Assembly: GCA_019751475.1 (NCBI GenBank)
Contig: JAIENH010000638.1
Span: 1-13,666 of the forward strand
Length of the DNA: 13,666 nucleotides
Reading direction: 5' to 3'
Source of the DNA: Cyclobacteriaceae bacterium
GTDB lineage: Bacteria; Bacteroidota; Bacteroidia; Cytophagales; Cyclobacteriaceae
Shown: one piece after another, positions 1 through 6,802 of the stretch
Position numbering within the stretch: position 1 is the stretch's first letter
Layout: every line of letters starts with the position of its first letter
Notes under the pieces: generated by a model
Told to the model about the DNA's origin: nothing
The model's database searches: none
Seen by the model: the letters and a program-made list of their open reading frames with translations, nothing else
Program-made: the position numbers and the translations under genes

Positions 1-15
1 GACTTTAGGCGAATA

Positions 16-1620
16 ATGGCTAAGAAAGACAAGATTGAAGTAGAAGAACCCCTGCAGAAGAAACTCTGGAAAGCTGCCGACAAGCTCCGTAAAAACATGG
101 ATGCTGCCGAATACAAGCACGTTGCCTTAGGCTTGATATTCCTAAAGTACATATCGGATGCCTTTGAGGAGCAATACCAAAAACTGGTAGCCCAAAAGAG
201 CGAAGGCGCAGACCCGGAGGATAGAAATGAATACTTGGCTGAGAAAGTATTTTTCGTTCCACCTTTAGCGCGGTGGTCTCACATCCAAGGCCGAGCTACT
301 CAACCTACCATTGGCAAAGACATTGACGATGCCATGGATGCCATTGAAAAAGACAACTCTTCGCTTAGAGGTGTTTTGCCTAAAGTTTATGCTCAAGAAA
401 AACTAGACAAGGCAAGTTTGGGTGGATTGGTAAACCTTATCGGCTCTGCAACTTTGGGAACCAAAGAAGCTCAAAGCAAAGACATACTGGGACAAGTGTT
501 TGAATACTTCTTGGGTGAGTTTGCTTTGGCAGAAGGCAAGAAAGGCGGCCAGTTCTACACACCTCAGAGTGTGGTAAAACTTTTGGTTGAAATGCTGGAA
601 CCATACGAAGGCCGGGTGTTTGACCCCTGCTGCGGAAGTGGCGGCATGTTTGTGCAGAGTGAGAAATTCATCAAGAGTCATCAAGATTACTATAAAAAGA
701 ATAATGGAAAAAAACTTTCGTTTAACCCGTTAGATCGCATTTCCATCTATGGTCAGGAAAGCAACCAAACTACATGGCGCTTGGCTAAAATGAATTTGTC
801 AATCCGCGGTATTGACAGTAGCAATGTGAAATGGAATAATGAAGGTTCATTTTTAAATGATGCACACAAAGATTTAAAGGCTGATTACATCATCGCCAAC
901 CCACCTTTTAACGACAGCGATTGGAGTGGTGAGCTGTTACGCGATGATGCCCGGTGGAAAATACTGGGTGAAAAAGTAGCGCCACCGGTTGGCAATGCCA
1001 ACTATGCTTGGATTCTACATTTCCTTTATCACTTGGCTCCTACGGGACAAGCAGGTTTTGTTTTATCTAAAGGCTCATTAACAACAAACACCACGGGCGA
1101 AGGTGAAATAAGGAAAGCATTGGTTGAAAAAGGGTTGGTAGATTGTATTGTGAACCTACCGACCAAACTATTTTTAAATACCCAGATACCGGCATGTTTA
1201 TGGTTTCTGTCCCGCAACAAATCCAATGGTGGTTTCAGAAAGCGAGAAAATGAAATCTTGTTTATGGATGCCCGAAATATGGGATTTCTGATAAACAGAA
1301 AGAACAGAGACCTAAGTGACGATGATATTAAACTCATTGCAGGCACCTATCATAATTGGAGAAACCCCGATGGAAACTATAAAGATGTGGCTGGTTTCTG
1401 CAAAGTAGCCACCCTGGAAGAAGTAAAAAAGCTAAACTTTGTACTGACACCGGGTAGGTATGTTGGTTTGGCTGACGAAGAAGATGACTTCAACTTTGTT
1501 GAACGATTTACCTCATTAAAAGCTGAACTCGAAAAACAAATTGCAGAAGAGGCCGAGTTAAATGAAAAGATAAAACAAAACCTGAACCGCATAAAACTAT
1601 CGGAATACAAAATAGTCTGA
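16..1620 (+). CDS. hsdM: Type I restriction-modification DNA methyltransferase subunit HsdM
   Basis: This is the modification subunit of a type I restriction-modification complex. It transfers a methyl group from S-adenosylmethionine to N6 of adenine, with HsdS supplying sequence recognition. The 534-residue length is normal for the family. The N-terminal helical HsdM_N domain covers roughly residues 10-140. GQFYTP, typical of HsdM, lies at 178-183. The SAM-binding motif I, DPCCGSGG, lies near 203-210, and the catalytic motif IV, NPPF, at 295-298 marks an N6-adenine enzyme. The last 40 residues are charged and helical, as expected for the region that packs on HsdS. The ATG at 16 is the only sensible start and gives the usual N-terminus. 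It is the first gene of the operon seen here; its promoter lies outside the window or in the first 15 bases. No key residue is missing, so the enzyme should be active. Confidence 0.97.
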   Translation: MAKKDKIEVEEPLQKKLWKAADKLRKNMDAAEYKHVALGLIFLKYISDAFEEQYQKLVAQKSEGADPEDRNEYLAEKVFFVPPLARWSHIQGRATQPTIGKDIDDAMDAIEKDNSSLRGVLPKVYAQEKLDKASLGGLVNLIGSATLGTKEAQSKDILGQVFEYFLGEFALAEGKKGGQFYTPQSVVKLLVEMLEPYEGRVFDPCCGSGGMFVQSEKFIKSHQDYYKKNNGKKLSFNPLDRISIYGQESNQTTWRLAKMNLSIRGIDSSNVKWNNEGSFLNDAHKDLKADYIIANPPFNDSDWSGELLRDDARWKILGEKVAPPVGNANYAWILHFLYHLAPTGQAGFVLSKGSLTTNTTGEGEIRKALVEKGLVDCIVNLPTKLFLNTQIPACLWFLSRNKSNGGFRKRENEILFMDARNMGFLINRKNRDLSDDDIKLIAGTYHNWRNPDGNYKDVAGFCKVATLEEVKKLNFVLTPGRYVGLADEEDDFNFVERFTSLKAELEKQIAEEAELNEKIKQNLNRIKLSEYKIV

Positions 1621-1658
1621 ATCAGAATTGAAGGATTTCAGAATTTTCAGAAATATCA
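1621..1658. repeat. TTCAGAATT-type repeats between hsdM and the GxxExxY gene
   Basis: The 38-base gap contains three overlapping or adjacent variants of the same word: TCAGAATT at 1622-1629, TTCAGAATT at 1637-1645 and TTCAGAAA from 1646. Related words recur in the gaps after the GxxExxY gene and before hsdR. Their function is unknown; they could be remnants of insertion of the accessory gene or a structural or regulatory element in the operon mRNA. The words are short and AT-rich, so chance similarity is possible. Confidence 0.4.
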
Positions 1659-2066
1659 ATGGAGAAAGATGAATTAACCTATAAAATTATAGGATGTGCC
1701 ATGAAGGTGCATACCAAACTTGGCCCCGGCTTTCAAGAGGTTATTTATCAACGATGCCTGGCAATAGAATTGGAACGAGCAGGACTTATTTTTGCAAGAG
1801 AGCTTGAACAGGAGATTTTTTATGACGGAATAAGTGTAGGAACGAGGCGCGCAGATTTTGTAATTGAGAATAAAGTTGTGGTTGAGTTAAAGGCGCTGGT
1901 GAGCCTTGAAGATGTTCATTTGGCGCAGGCTAAAAACTATGTGGTAGCCTATGATTTTCCTCTGGGCCTTCTCATTAATTTTGGCAGCCAAAGTTTGCAA
2001 CACAAATTATTATTCAATCCGAAATACCATCCTAAACCTAATTCAGTAAATTCAACCATTCAGTAA
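1659..2066 (+). CDS. GxxExxY family protein, PD-(D/E)XK nuclease-like fold
   Basis: This 135-residue protein carries the family signature GFQEVIY (G24, E27, Y30) within a conserved N-terminus that begins with a helix and the segment KLGPG. A PD-(D/E)XK-like core follows: D66 in the RRADF strand, then E76-L-K78 in the strand VVVELKA. Pfam groups such proteins with a PD-(D/E)XK nuclease-like family, but to my knowledge no reaction is firmly established. The gene sits between hsdM and the HEPN/MNT-HsdS pair, in the same direction, 38 bases after hsdM and 17 bases before the HEPN gene, so it is probably co-transcribed. Its last codons (tail NSVNSTIQ) lie inside a TTCAGTAAATTCA repeat pair, so the repeat supplies its stop codon. 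It could be an accessory nuclease of the defence locus or a passenger gene inserted in the operon; the sequence does not decide. The family call is firm, the role is not. Confidence 0.88.
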   Translation: MEKDELTYKIIGCAMKVHTKLGPGFQEVIYQRCLAIELERAGLIFARELEQEIFYDGISVGTRRADFVIENKVVVELKALVSLEDVHLAQAKNYVVAYDFPLGLLINFGSQSLQHKLLFNPKYHPKPNSVNSTIQ

Positions 2067-2080
2067 ATTCAGTTTCAGAC
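2041..2080. repeat. Tandem pair of TTCAGTAAATTCA at the GxxExxY/HEPN junction
   Basis: ATTCAGTAAATTCA occurs twice, at 2041-2054 and 2058-2071, with 3 bases between copies. A third copy of the 13-base core TTCAGTAAATTCA lies at 4069-4081, before hsdR. The second copy contains the stop codon of the GxxExxY gene (2064-2066). A shorter TTTCAG word follows at 2073-2078, just before the HEPN start codon. The exact repetition of 13 bases three times within about 2 kb is visible directly; the function is unknown. Confidence 0.75.
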
Positions 2081-2083
2081 AAA

Positions 2084-2491
2084 ATGGCTAACCAAGATAT
2101 ACGTTGGAAACAACGCTTTCATAACTTTTCTAAGGCGATGACTCATTTGGAAAATGCCCTCGCCATCGAAAATCCAGATATGCTGCAGAAGGCGGGCACT
2201 ATTCAGTTTTTTGAAATGAGTTTTGAACTCGCATGGAATTTGGTGAAGGATTATCTCGAAGAGCAAGGCTATGTGGATATTAAATCTCCGCGCGCTGCAT
2301 TAAAAAAAGCATTTGAAACGGGGTTGATTGCCGATGGCCACAGTTGGATGGATTTAATGGTGGATAGAAACCTGACGGCTCACACCTACGATGAGCAGAA
2401 AGCCACCGACATGGAACAGCTCATTGAGCGCAAATACTATCCTTTGCTGAAGGCATTGCTGGTAACCTTTCAACAAAAAATCCATGAGTAA
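2084..2491 (+). CDS. HEPN-type nucleotidyltransferase substrate-binding protein (HI0074 family), probable toxin half of a HEPN/MNT pair
   Basis: This is an all-helical 135-residue protein of the HI0074 nucleotidyltransferase substrate-binding family, part of the HEPN superfamily. The segment around FFEMSFELAWNLVKDYLEEQG (residues 42-62) is typical of the family. The HEPN catalytic motif is complete: R95-N-L-T-A-H100-T-Y102, which fits RX4HXY. In characterised HepT/MntA systems the Arg and His form the RNase centre, and the Tyr is modified with AMP units by the partner MNT enzyme, which silences the toxin. That activity is inferred here from the motif. The stop codon overlaps the start of the next gene by 8 bases (ATGAGTAA at 2484-2491), so the two are translationally coupled. 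The next gene begins with the matching MNT domain, which is fused to HsdS. The toxin role is likely but unproven; HI0074-type proteins may also act only as substrate-binding partners. Confidence 0.9.
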   Translation: MANQDIRWKQRFHNFSKAMTHLENALAIENPDMLQKAGTIQFFEMSFELAWNLVKDYLEEQGYVDIKSPRAALKKAFETGLIADGHSWMDLMVDRNLTAHTYDEQKATDMEQLIERKYYPLLKALLVTFQQKIHE

Positions 2492-3983
2492 TCGGTTTGG
2501 CTTTACTGAAACCGACATTGAAGCTATTACCGCAGTGTTAGAAATGACACCTACAGTGGACAAGGCCATTATTTTTGGCAGCCGGGCAAAAGGCAATTAT
2601 AAGCCCGGCAGCGATGTGGACATTGCCCTGAAGGGATCCGCCATCACATTTGATGATGTAGCGGCCATCAGTTATCAATTAAATGAAGAAACCAGGTTGC
2701 CTTATAAATTTGACCTGCTCAACTACCACACCATTAAAGAACCTGAACTAAAAGCACATATTGATAGAGTTGGAATTGAGTTTTATAGTAGGTGGAAAAA
2801 ATACAATTTGGGAGAACTTGTTGAGCTTGTTACTAAGGGTACTACACCTACAACTATTGGGGGCGGCTTTATTTCACAAGGTGTAAATTTTATCAAGTCA
2901 GAGGCGGTTGGGCATGATGGCAGAATTGATAAATCAACCTTTGTCTTTATCTCAGAGGAGACCCATCAAAAATTGAGACGGTCACAATTACAAAAGGATG
3001 ATATTCTATTTTCAATGGCCGGCATCTTTCTTGGAAAGAATGCAATGGTTACTGATGATATGTTGCCTGCAAATACAAATCAAGCTTTGGCAATCATTAG
3101 AATAAATAAAAAAATAGCATTGCCAAAATATATTCACTACTATCTAAGGCAGCGAAATGTCATTGATTTAGTAAACAATATGTCGGGTCAGTCTGCTCAG
3201 CCAAACATAAACTTCGAAGAAATCAAAAGTATTGAGATTCTATTACCCCCACTTTCAGAGCAAACCGCCATCACCTCCATCCTCAGCAGCCTTGATGACA
3301 AAATAGATTTGCTCCACCGCCAAAACAAAACCCTAGAGCAATTAGCAGAAACACTTTTTAGGCAGTGGTTTGTAGAGGAGGCGGAGGAGAGTTGGGAGGT
3401 AAAGGAACTGATACAACTTGGTAGTATCATATGTGGTAAGACCCCCTCTAAGAAAAATCATTCTTTCTTTGGTGGTGAAATTCCGTTTATAAAAATTCCT
3501 GATATGCATGGTAAGATTTTTTTGTTTGAAAGTGAAGACTCATTGACTGTGGAGGGTGCGAACTCTCAAAAAAATAAACTCCTACCACCCAAGTCTATCT
3601 GTGTTAGTTGCATAGCTACAGTTGGTTTAGTTTCAATAAATGTTAAGCCAAGCCAAACTAATCAACAAATCAATTCAATTGTTCCATCCAAGGACTTTTA
3701 TAGGTATTTTATTTACCTAAAAATGAAGTTTTTAAAAGATGAACTTCTAGCTATGGCAAGTGGAGGAACAGCAACAGATAACTTAAATACAGGAAATTTT
3801 GCGAAGATTAAATTTGCAGTTCCCGATGATGAACGATTACAAAGATTTCATTCAGAAGTAAAGTCACTGTTTGATAAGATATATTCTAACTCAATTCAAA
3901 TAAGAGCACTTATTAATTTACGTAATACCATATTACCAAAATTAATGAGCGGTGAAGTAAGAGTGCAATTGTCTGAAACATAA
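2484..3983 (+). CDS. hsdS: Fusion of MNT nucleotidyltransferase (antitoxin-like) domain with type I specificity subunit HsdS
   Basis: The 499-residue protein has two parts. Residues 1-102 form a complete minimal nucleotidyltransferase of the MntA/HI0073 type. F31-G32-S33 is followed ten residues later by D44-V-D46 (GSX10DXD), and D77 in KFDLL is the probable third metal ligand. Residues 104-499 form a full HsdS. The first target-recognition domain begins with YNLGELVELVTKG. The central conserved helix begins at LLPPLSEQ (253-260) and runs through ETLFRQWF. The second recognition domain begins near WEVKELIQLG, and the closing conserved helix ends in ILPKLMSGEVRVQ. Normal HsdS is about 400 residues, which matches the second part alone. 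The reading frame is open across the junction (about 2787-2795), and there is no ATG or GTG codon at the HsdS boundary, so HsdS depends on the MNT start codon. The gene overlaps the HEPN gene by 8 bases. The MNT domain should silence the HEPN partner, and the HsdS part should guide HsdM and HsdR. Confidence 0.92.
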   Translation: MSNRFGFTETDIEAITAVLEMTPTVDKAIIFGSRAKGNYKPGSDVDIALKGSAITFDDVAAISYQLNEETRLPYKFDLLNYHTIKEPELKAHIDRVGIEFYSRWKKYNLGELVELVTKGTTPTTIGGGFISQGVNFIKSEAVGHDGRIDKSTFVFISEETHQKLRRSQLQKDDILFSMAGIFLGKNAMVTDDMLPANTNQALAIIRINKKIALPKYIHYYLRQRNVIDLVNNMSGQSAQPNINFEEIKSIEILLPPLSEQTAITSILSSLDDKIDLLHRQNKTLEQLAETLFRQWFVEEAEESWEVKELIQLGSIICGKTPSKKNHSFFGGEIPFIKIPDMHGKIFLFESEDSLTVEGANSQKNKLLPPKSICVSCIATVGLVSINVKPSQTNQQINSIVPSKDFYRYFIYLKMKFLKDELLAMASGGTATDNLNTGNFAKIKFAVPDDERLQRFHSEVKSLFDKIYSNSIQIRALINLRNTILPKLMSGEVRVQLSET

Positions 3984-4108
3984 TTATCCTGAATTAAAGA
4001 ATTGGCAGAATTCAGATAACACAATTGCGATATACATCTTTAACTTATAAATTAAAGCAGGAAAATATTTCAGTAAATTCACACATTCCGAAATTCTGAT
4101 TCTGACAA
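3984..4108. repeat. hsdS-hsdR gap with operon-type repeats
   Basis: This 125-base gap is the longest in the restriction operon. It holds the third copy of TTCAGTAAATTCA (4069-4081), the inverted repeat near its left end, and AAATTCTGATTCTGACAATT at its right end, which resembles the sequence just before the HEPN start. It is strongly AT-rich. I found no exact TAnnTTTG promoter element, so a separate hsdR promoter is not supported. It may be the scar of a lost accessory gene similar to the one after hsdM. Confidence 0.4.
3989..4015. repeat. Inverted repeat CTGAATT/AATTCAG after hsdS
   Basis: CTGAATT at 3989-3995 is matched by AATTCAG at 4009-4015, giving 7 perfect pairs with a 13-base loop, six bases after the hsdS stop codon. 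It shares its words with the other junction repeats. There is no T-run after it, so it is not a good intrinsic terminator, and hsdR downstream is probably still in the same transcript. The stem is AT-rich and weak. Confidence 0.35.
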
Positions 4109-6802
4109 TTGAAAGCCATCACTGAAAATAACATAGAGTCCTTTGCCATAGAAACGTTACAAGCTATGGGTTGGGCGTATGTGCATGGCTTATCCATTGC
4201 TCCCGGTGCAGAACAACAAGAACGTGAAAACTTTGAGCAAATCATTTTAACCAATCGCTTGCGCAAAGCAGTTTCTATCATCAACCCAGAAATACCCAGT
4301 GATGCGCAAGAGCAGGCCATTCAAAAAGTACTGCGCATTTATTCGCCAGAGTTACTTCATAACAATGAAACGTTTCAAACACTTTTAGTAGAGAAGGTAA
4401 AAGTTGCTTACCAACAAGATGGCTTTGAGCGGAGTTATGAAGTGGGCTTAGTAGATTTTGAAAATCCGGCCAACAATGAGTTTTTAGCAGTGAATCAGTA
4501 CACCATTGTTGAGAAAAACCAAAACAAACGGTCCGACATCCTTCTTTTTGTAAATGGCATTCCGCTGGTCATCATCGAACTAAAAAACGCAGCAGATGAA
4601 AACGCTACCATACGCAAAGCGTATGATCAACTGCAAACCTACAAGGCCACCATTCCAGGTTTATTCACCTACAATGCTATTTGTATTATCTCAGATGGCA
4701 TGGAGTGCAAGGCCGGGAGCGTATCGGCAGGTTTTAGCCGTTTCATGAACTGGAAAACGACTGATGGCAAAAGGGAAGCCTCTCGTTTTAGTCCACAGTT
4801 AGAAACAGTGCTAATAGGGATGCTGAACCCTGCCACATTCCTGGATATTGTGCGCAACTTCATTGTATTTGTAAAATACCCGCGCTACGATGCCAAGACG
4901 GGCATCACACAAATAGAGACCAATAAAATACTGGCAGCCTACCATCAGCATTATGCTGTTAACAAAGCCGTTCAATCCACCATACAAGCCTCGGGCAAAA
5001 AAGGTGATAAGCGCGGTGGCGTAGTCTGGCACACCCAAGGTTCGGGTAAAAGTTTAAGCATGGTATTTTATGCCGGTAAGTTGATTACAGCACCGGAGAT
5101 GCAAAACCCCACCGTGGTGGTGATCACCGATAGAAATGATTTGGATAATCAGTTATTTGAAACATTTGTATCAGCAAAGCAATTATTGCGTCAAGAGCCT
5201 GTGCAAGCCGGAAGCCGCGAGGAATTAAAAGAATTACTGAGGGTGGCCAGTGGCGGCATTGTGTTCACCACTATTCAAAAGTTCTTACCTGAAAATCAAA
5301 AATCGGTTTACGACAAGCTGTCGGAAAGGCAAAACATCGTTGTGATAGCGGATGAAGCTCACAGAACACAATACGGCTTTGAAGCATCCATTAAAGCGGT
5401 AAAAGACAAAACGACAAAAGAGAAGATTGGCGAACGTATAGCGTATGGTTTTGCCAAATACATGCACGATGCGTTACCAAATGCTACCTATATTGGCTTC
5501 ACCGGTACACCAATAGAAGGAACAGACATTAATACGCCACAAGTATTCGGTCAGTATGTGGATGTTTACGACATCAAACAAGCTGTGGCAGACGGTGCCA
5601 CTGTCCCAATTTATTATGAAAGTCGACTGGCCAAAGTAAATCTTGATGAAGAAGGCAAACGCTTAATTGAAGAGTTTGAAGCGGAGATGGAGCAAGATGG
5701 TGAGATTACCGAGCAACAAAAGGAAAAAGGCAAGTGGACTAAATTTCAGGCCATAGTCGGTAATACCGAGCGACTTAAGAGTTTGGCGAAAGACATTGTA
5801 AATCACTTTGAGCAGCGCCAACAAGTATTTGACGGAAAGGCCATGATTGTCACCATGACCAGAAGAATTGCTGCCGACTTGTATAAAGAGATAGTTGCAT
5901 TAAGGCCCGAATGGCACAGCGATGAATTGGGCAAAGGCGTAATTAAAGTGGTGATGACATCGTCCAGTGCGGATGGCCCCGAATTGCAGAAGCACAATAC
6001 GTCCGTTCAAGACCGCTCCGTATTGGCGGAGCGAATGAAAGACACGGATGACGCATTGCGTGTAGTGATTGTAGTGGATATGTGGCTAACGGGATTTGAC
6101 GCTCCGTGTCTGCAAACCTTGTATATTGATAAACTCATGAAAGGTCATACACTGATGCAGGCCATTGCACGAGTAAACAGAGTTTATAAAGACAAGCCGG
6201 GCGGATTGGTAGTTGACTATCTAGGAATTGCGACTAATCTGAAAAAAGCGCTGGCGTTCTATTCGGACGCAGGTGGTAAGGGTGAACCCACACTTGATTT
6301 GAAAGATGCGATTGATGTAATGACTGAAAAACTCGAGGTTGTTACTCAGTTTTTTAATGAGGAAAGTAAAACACAGAAAGACATTTTGGTCGAGGAGCCT
6401 GATGCCTATTACACAAATAGCCTTCGTTTTAATTACAGACGTTTCTTTACAGTAAGCCCACAAGAGAAACTCTCAATCATTCTTCAAGCTGAAGAACATA
6501 TCTTAGGCCTTCATGACGGTAAGAGTCGTTTTATTCGCGAAGTTACATTATTGAGTCAGGCCTTCGCGCTCGTCATTCCACATCCGAAAGCGATGGAAAT
6601 AAAAGACGATATTGCTTTTTTTCAAGCTGTTAAAGCAAGACTCGTCAAGTTTGAAAGTACGGCAAATGGCAAATCGAATGTTGAAATTGAAACGGCCATT
6701 AAACAAGTAATTGACGAAGCATTAAGTTCAGATAAAGTAATCGACATTTTTGAGGCAGCCGGAATTGACAAGCCTTTTGGAGGTGAAGGGAATGAAACAT
6801 AA
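4109..6802 (+). CDS. hsdR: Type I restriction endonuclease subunit HsdR, main part (C-terminus lost to a frameshift)
   Basis: This is the motor and nuclease subunit of the type I system: it translocates DNA using ATP and cuts unmodified molecules. The N-terminal nuclease domain shows D143 (RSDILLF) and E157-L-K159, the PD-(D/E)XK residues. The superfamily 2 helicase part has Walker A GSGKS at 311-315, DEAH at 415-418, TGTP at 465-468 and motif VI, QAIARVNR, at 684-691. The start is a TTG at 4109: an in-frame TGA at 4103-4105 blocks any upstream start, and the next ATG (residue 20) would remove the conserved opening KAITENNIESFAIE. The frame ends after GIDKPFGGEGNET at residue 897, but the family continues for about 170 more residues. 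These are found in another frame directly downstream, overlapping by 11 bases. Relatives carry both parts in one chain of roughly 1,050 residues or more. Nuclease and motor motifs are intact, so activity depends on whether the C-terminal part is dispensable or supplied in trans. Confidence 0.95.
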   Translation: MKAITENNIESFAIETLQAMGWAYVHGLSIAPGAEQQERENFEQIILTNRLRKAVSIINPEIPSDAQEQAIQKVLRIYSPELLHNNETFQTLLVEKVKVAYQQDGFERSYEVGLVDFENPANNEFLAVNQYTIVEKNQNKRSDILLFVNGIPLVIIELKNAADENATIRKAYDQLQTYKATIPGLFTYNAICIISDGMECKAGSVSAGFSRFMNWKTTDGKREASRFSPQLETVLIGMLNPATFLDIVRNFIVFVKYPRYDAKTGITQIETNKILAAYHQHYAVNKAVQSTIQASGKKGDKRGGVVWHTQGSGKSLSMVFYAGKLITAPEMQNPTVVVITDRNDLDNQLFETFVSAKQLLRQEPVQAGSREELKELLRVASGGIVFTTIQKFLPENQKSVYDKLSERQNIVVIADEAHRTQYGFEASIKAVKDKTTKEKIGERIAYGFAKYMHDALPNATYIGFTGTPIEGTDINTPQVFGQYVDVYDIKQAVADGATVPIYYESRLAKVNLDEEGKRLIEEFEAEMEQDGEITEQQKEKGKWTKFQAIVGNTERLKSLAKDIVNHFEQRQQVFDGKAMIVTMTRRIAADLYKEIVALRPEWHSDELGKGVIKVVMTSSSADGPELQKHNTSVQDRSVLAERMKDTDDALRVVIVVDMWLTGFDAPCLQTLYIDKLMKGHTLMQAIARVNRVYKDKPGGLVVDYLGIATNLKKALAFYSDAGGKGEPTLDLKDAIDVMTEKLEVVTQFFNEESKTQKDILVEEPDAYYTNSLRFNYRRFFTVSPQEKLSIILQAEEHILGLHDGKSRFIREVTLLSQAFALVIPHPKAMEIKDDIAFFQAVKARLVKFESTANGKSNVEIETAIKQVIDEALSSDKVIDIFEAAGIDKPFGGEGNET
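6779..6785 (+). promoter_or_regulatory. Strong Shine-Dalgarno-like GGAGGTG before the HsdR C-terminal frame
   Basis: GGAGGTG lies 6 bases upstream of the ATG at 6792 (8 bases from the end of GGAGG), an ideal spacing. It could allow independent re-initiation for the downstream fragment while the ribosome finishes hsdR at 6802. Caution: the same bases also encode LEVKG in the downstream frame, which resembles the family sequence, so the site may be a coincidence of coding sequence. Bacteroidota use such sites less than most bacteria. Confidence 0.45.

Noticed and set aside
2041..2071. The TTCAGTAAATTCA repeats as a CRISPR array or an attachment site
   Set aside because: The copies are 13-14 bases with a 3-base gap and one distant copy; there are no regular spacers, and no integrase or cas gene is present.
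4045..4320. A 91-residue minus-strand frame over the hsdS-hsdR gap
   Set aside because: Most of it is antisense to the conserved start of HsdR; it is cysteine-rich without any motif and has no promoter support.
6750..6791. TTG at 6750 as start of the HsdR C-terminal fragment
   Set aside because: The ATG at 6792 has a well-placed GGAGGTG, and the codons between are better explained as the residue of the once-continuous hsdR frame.
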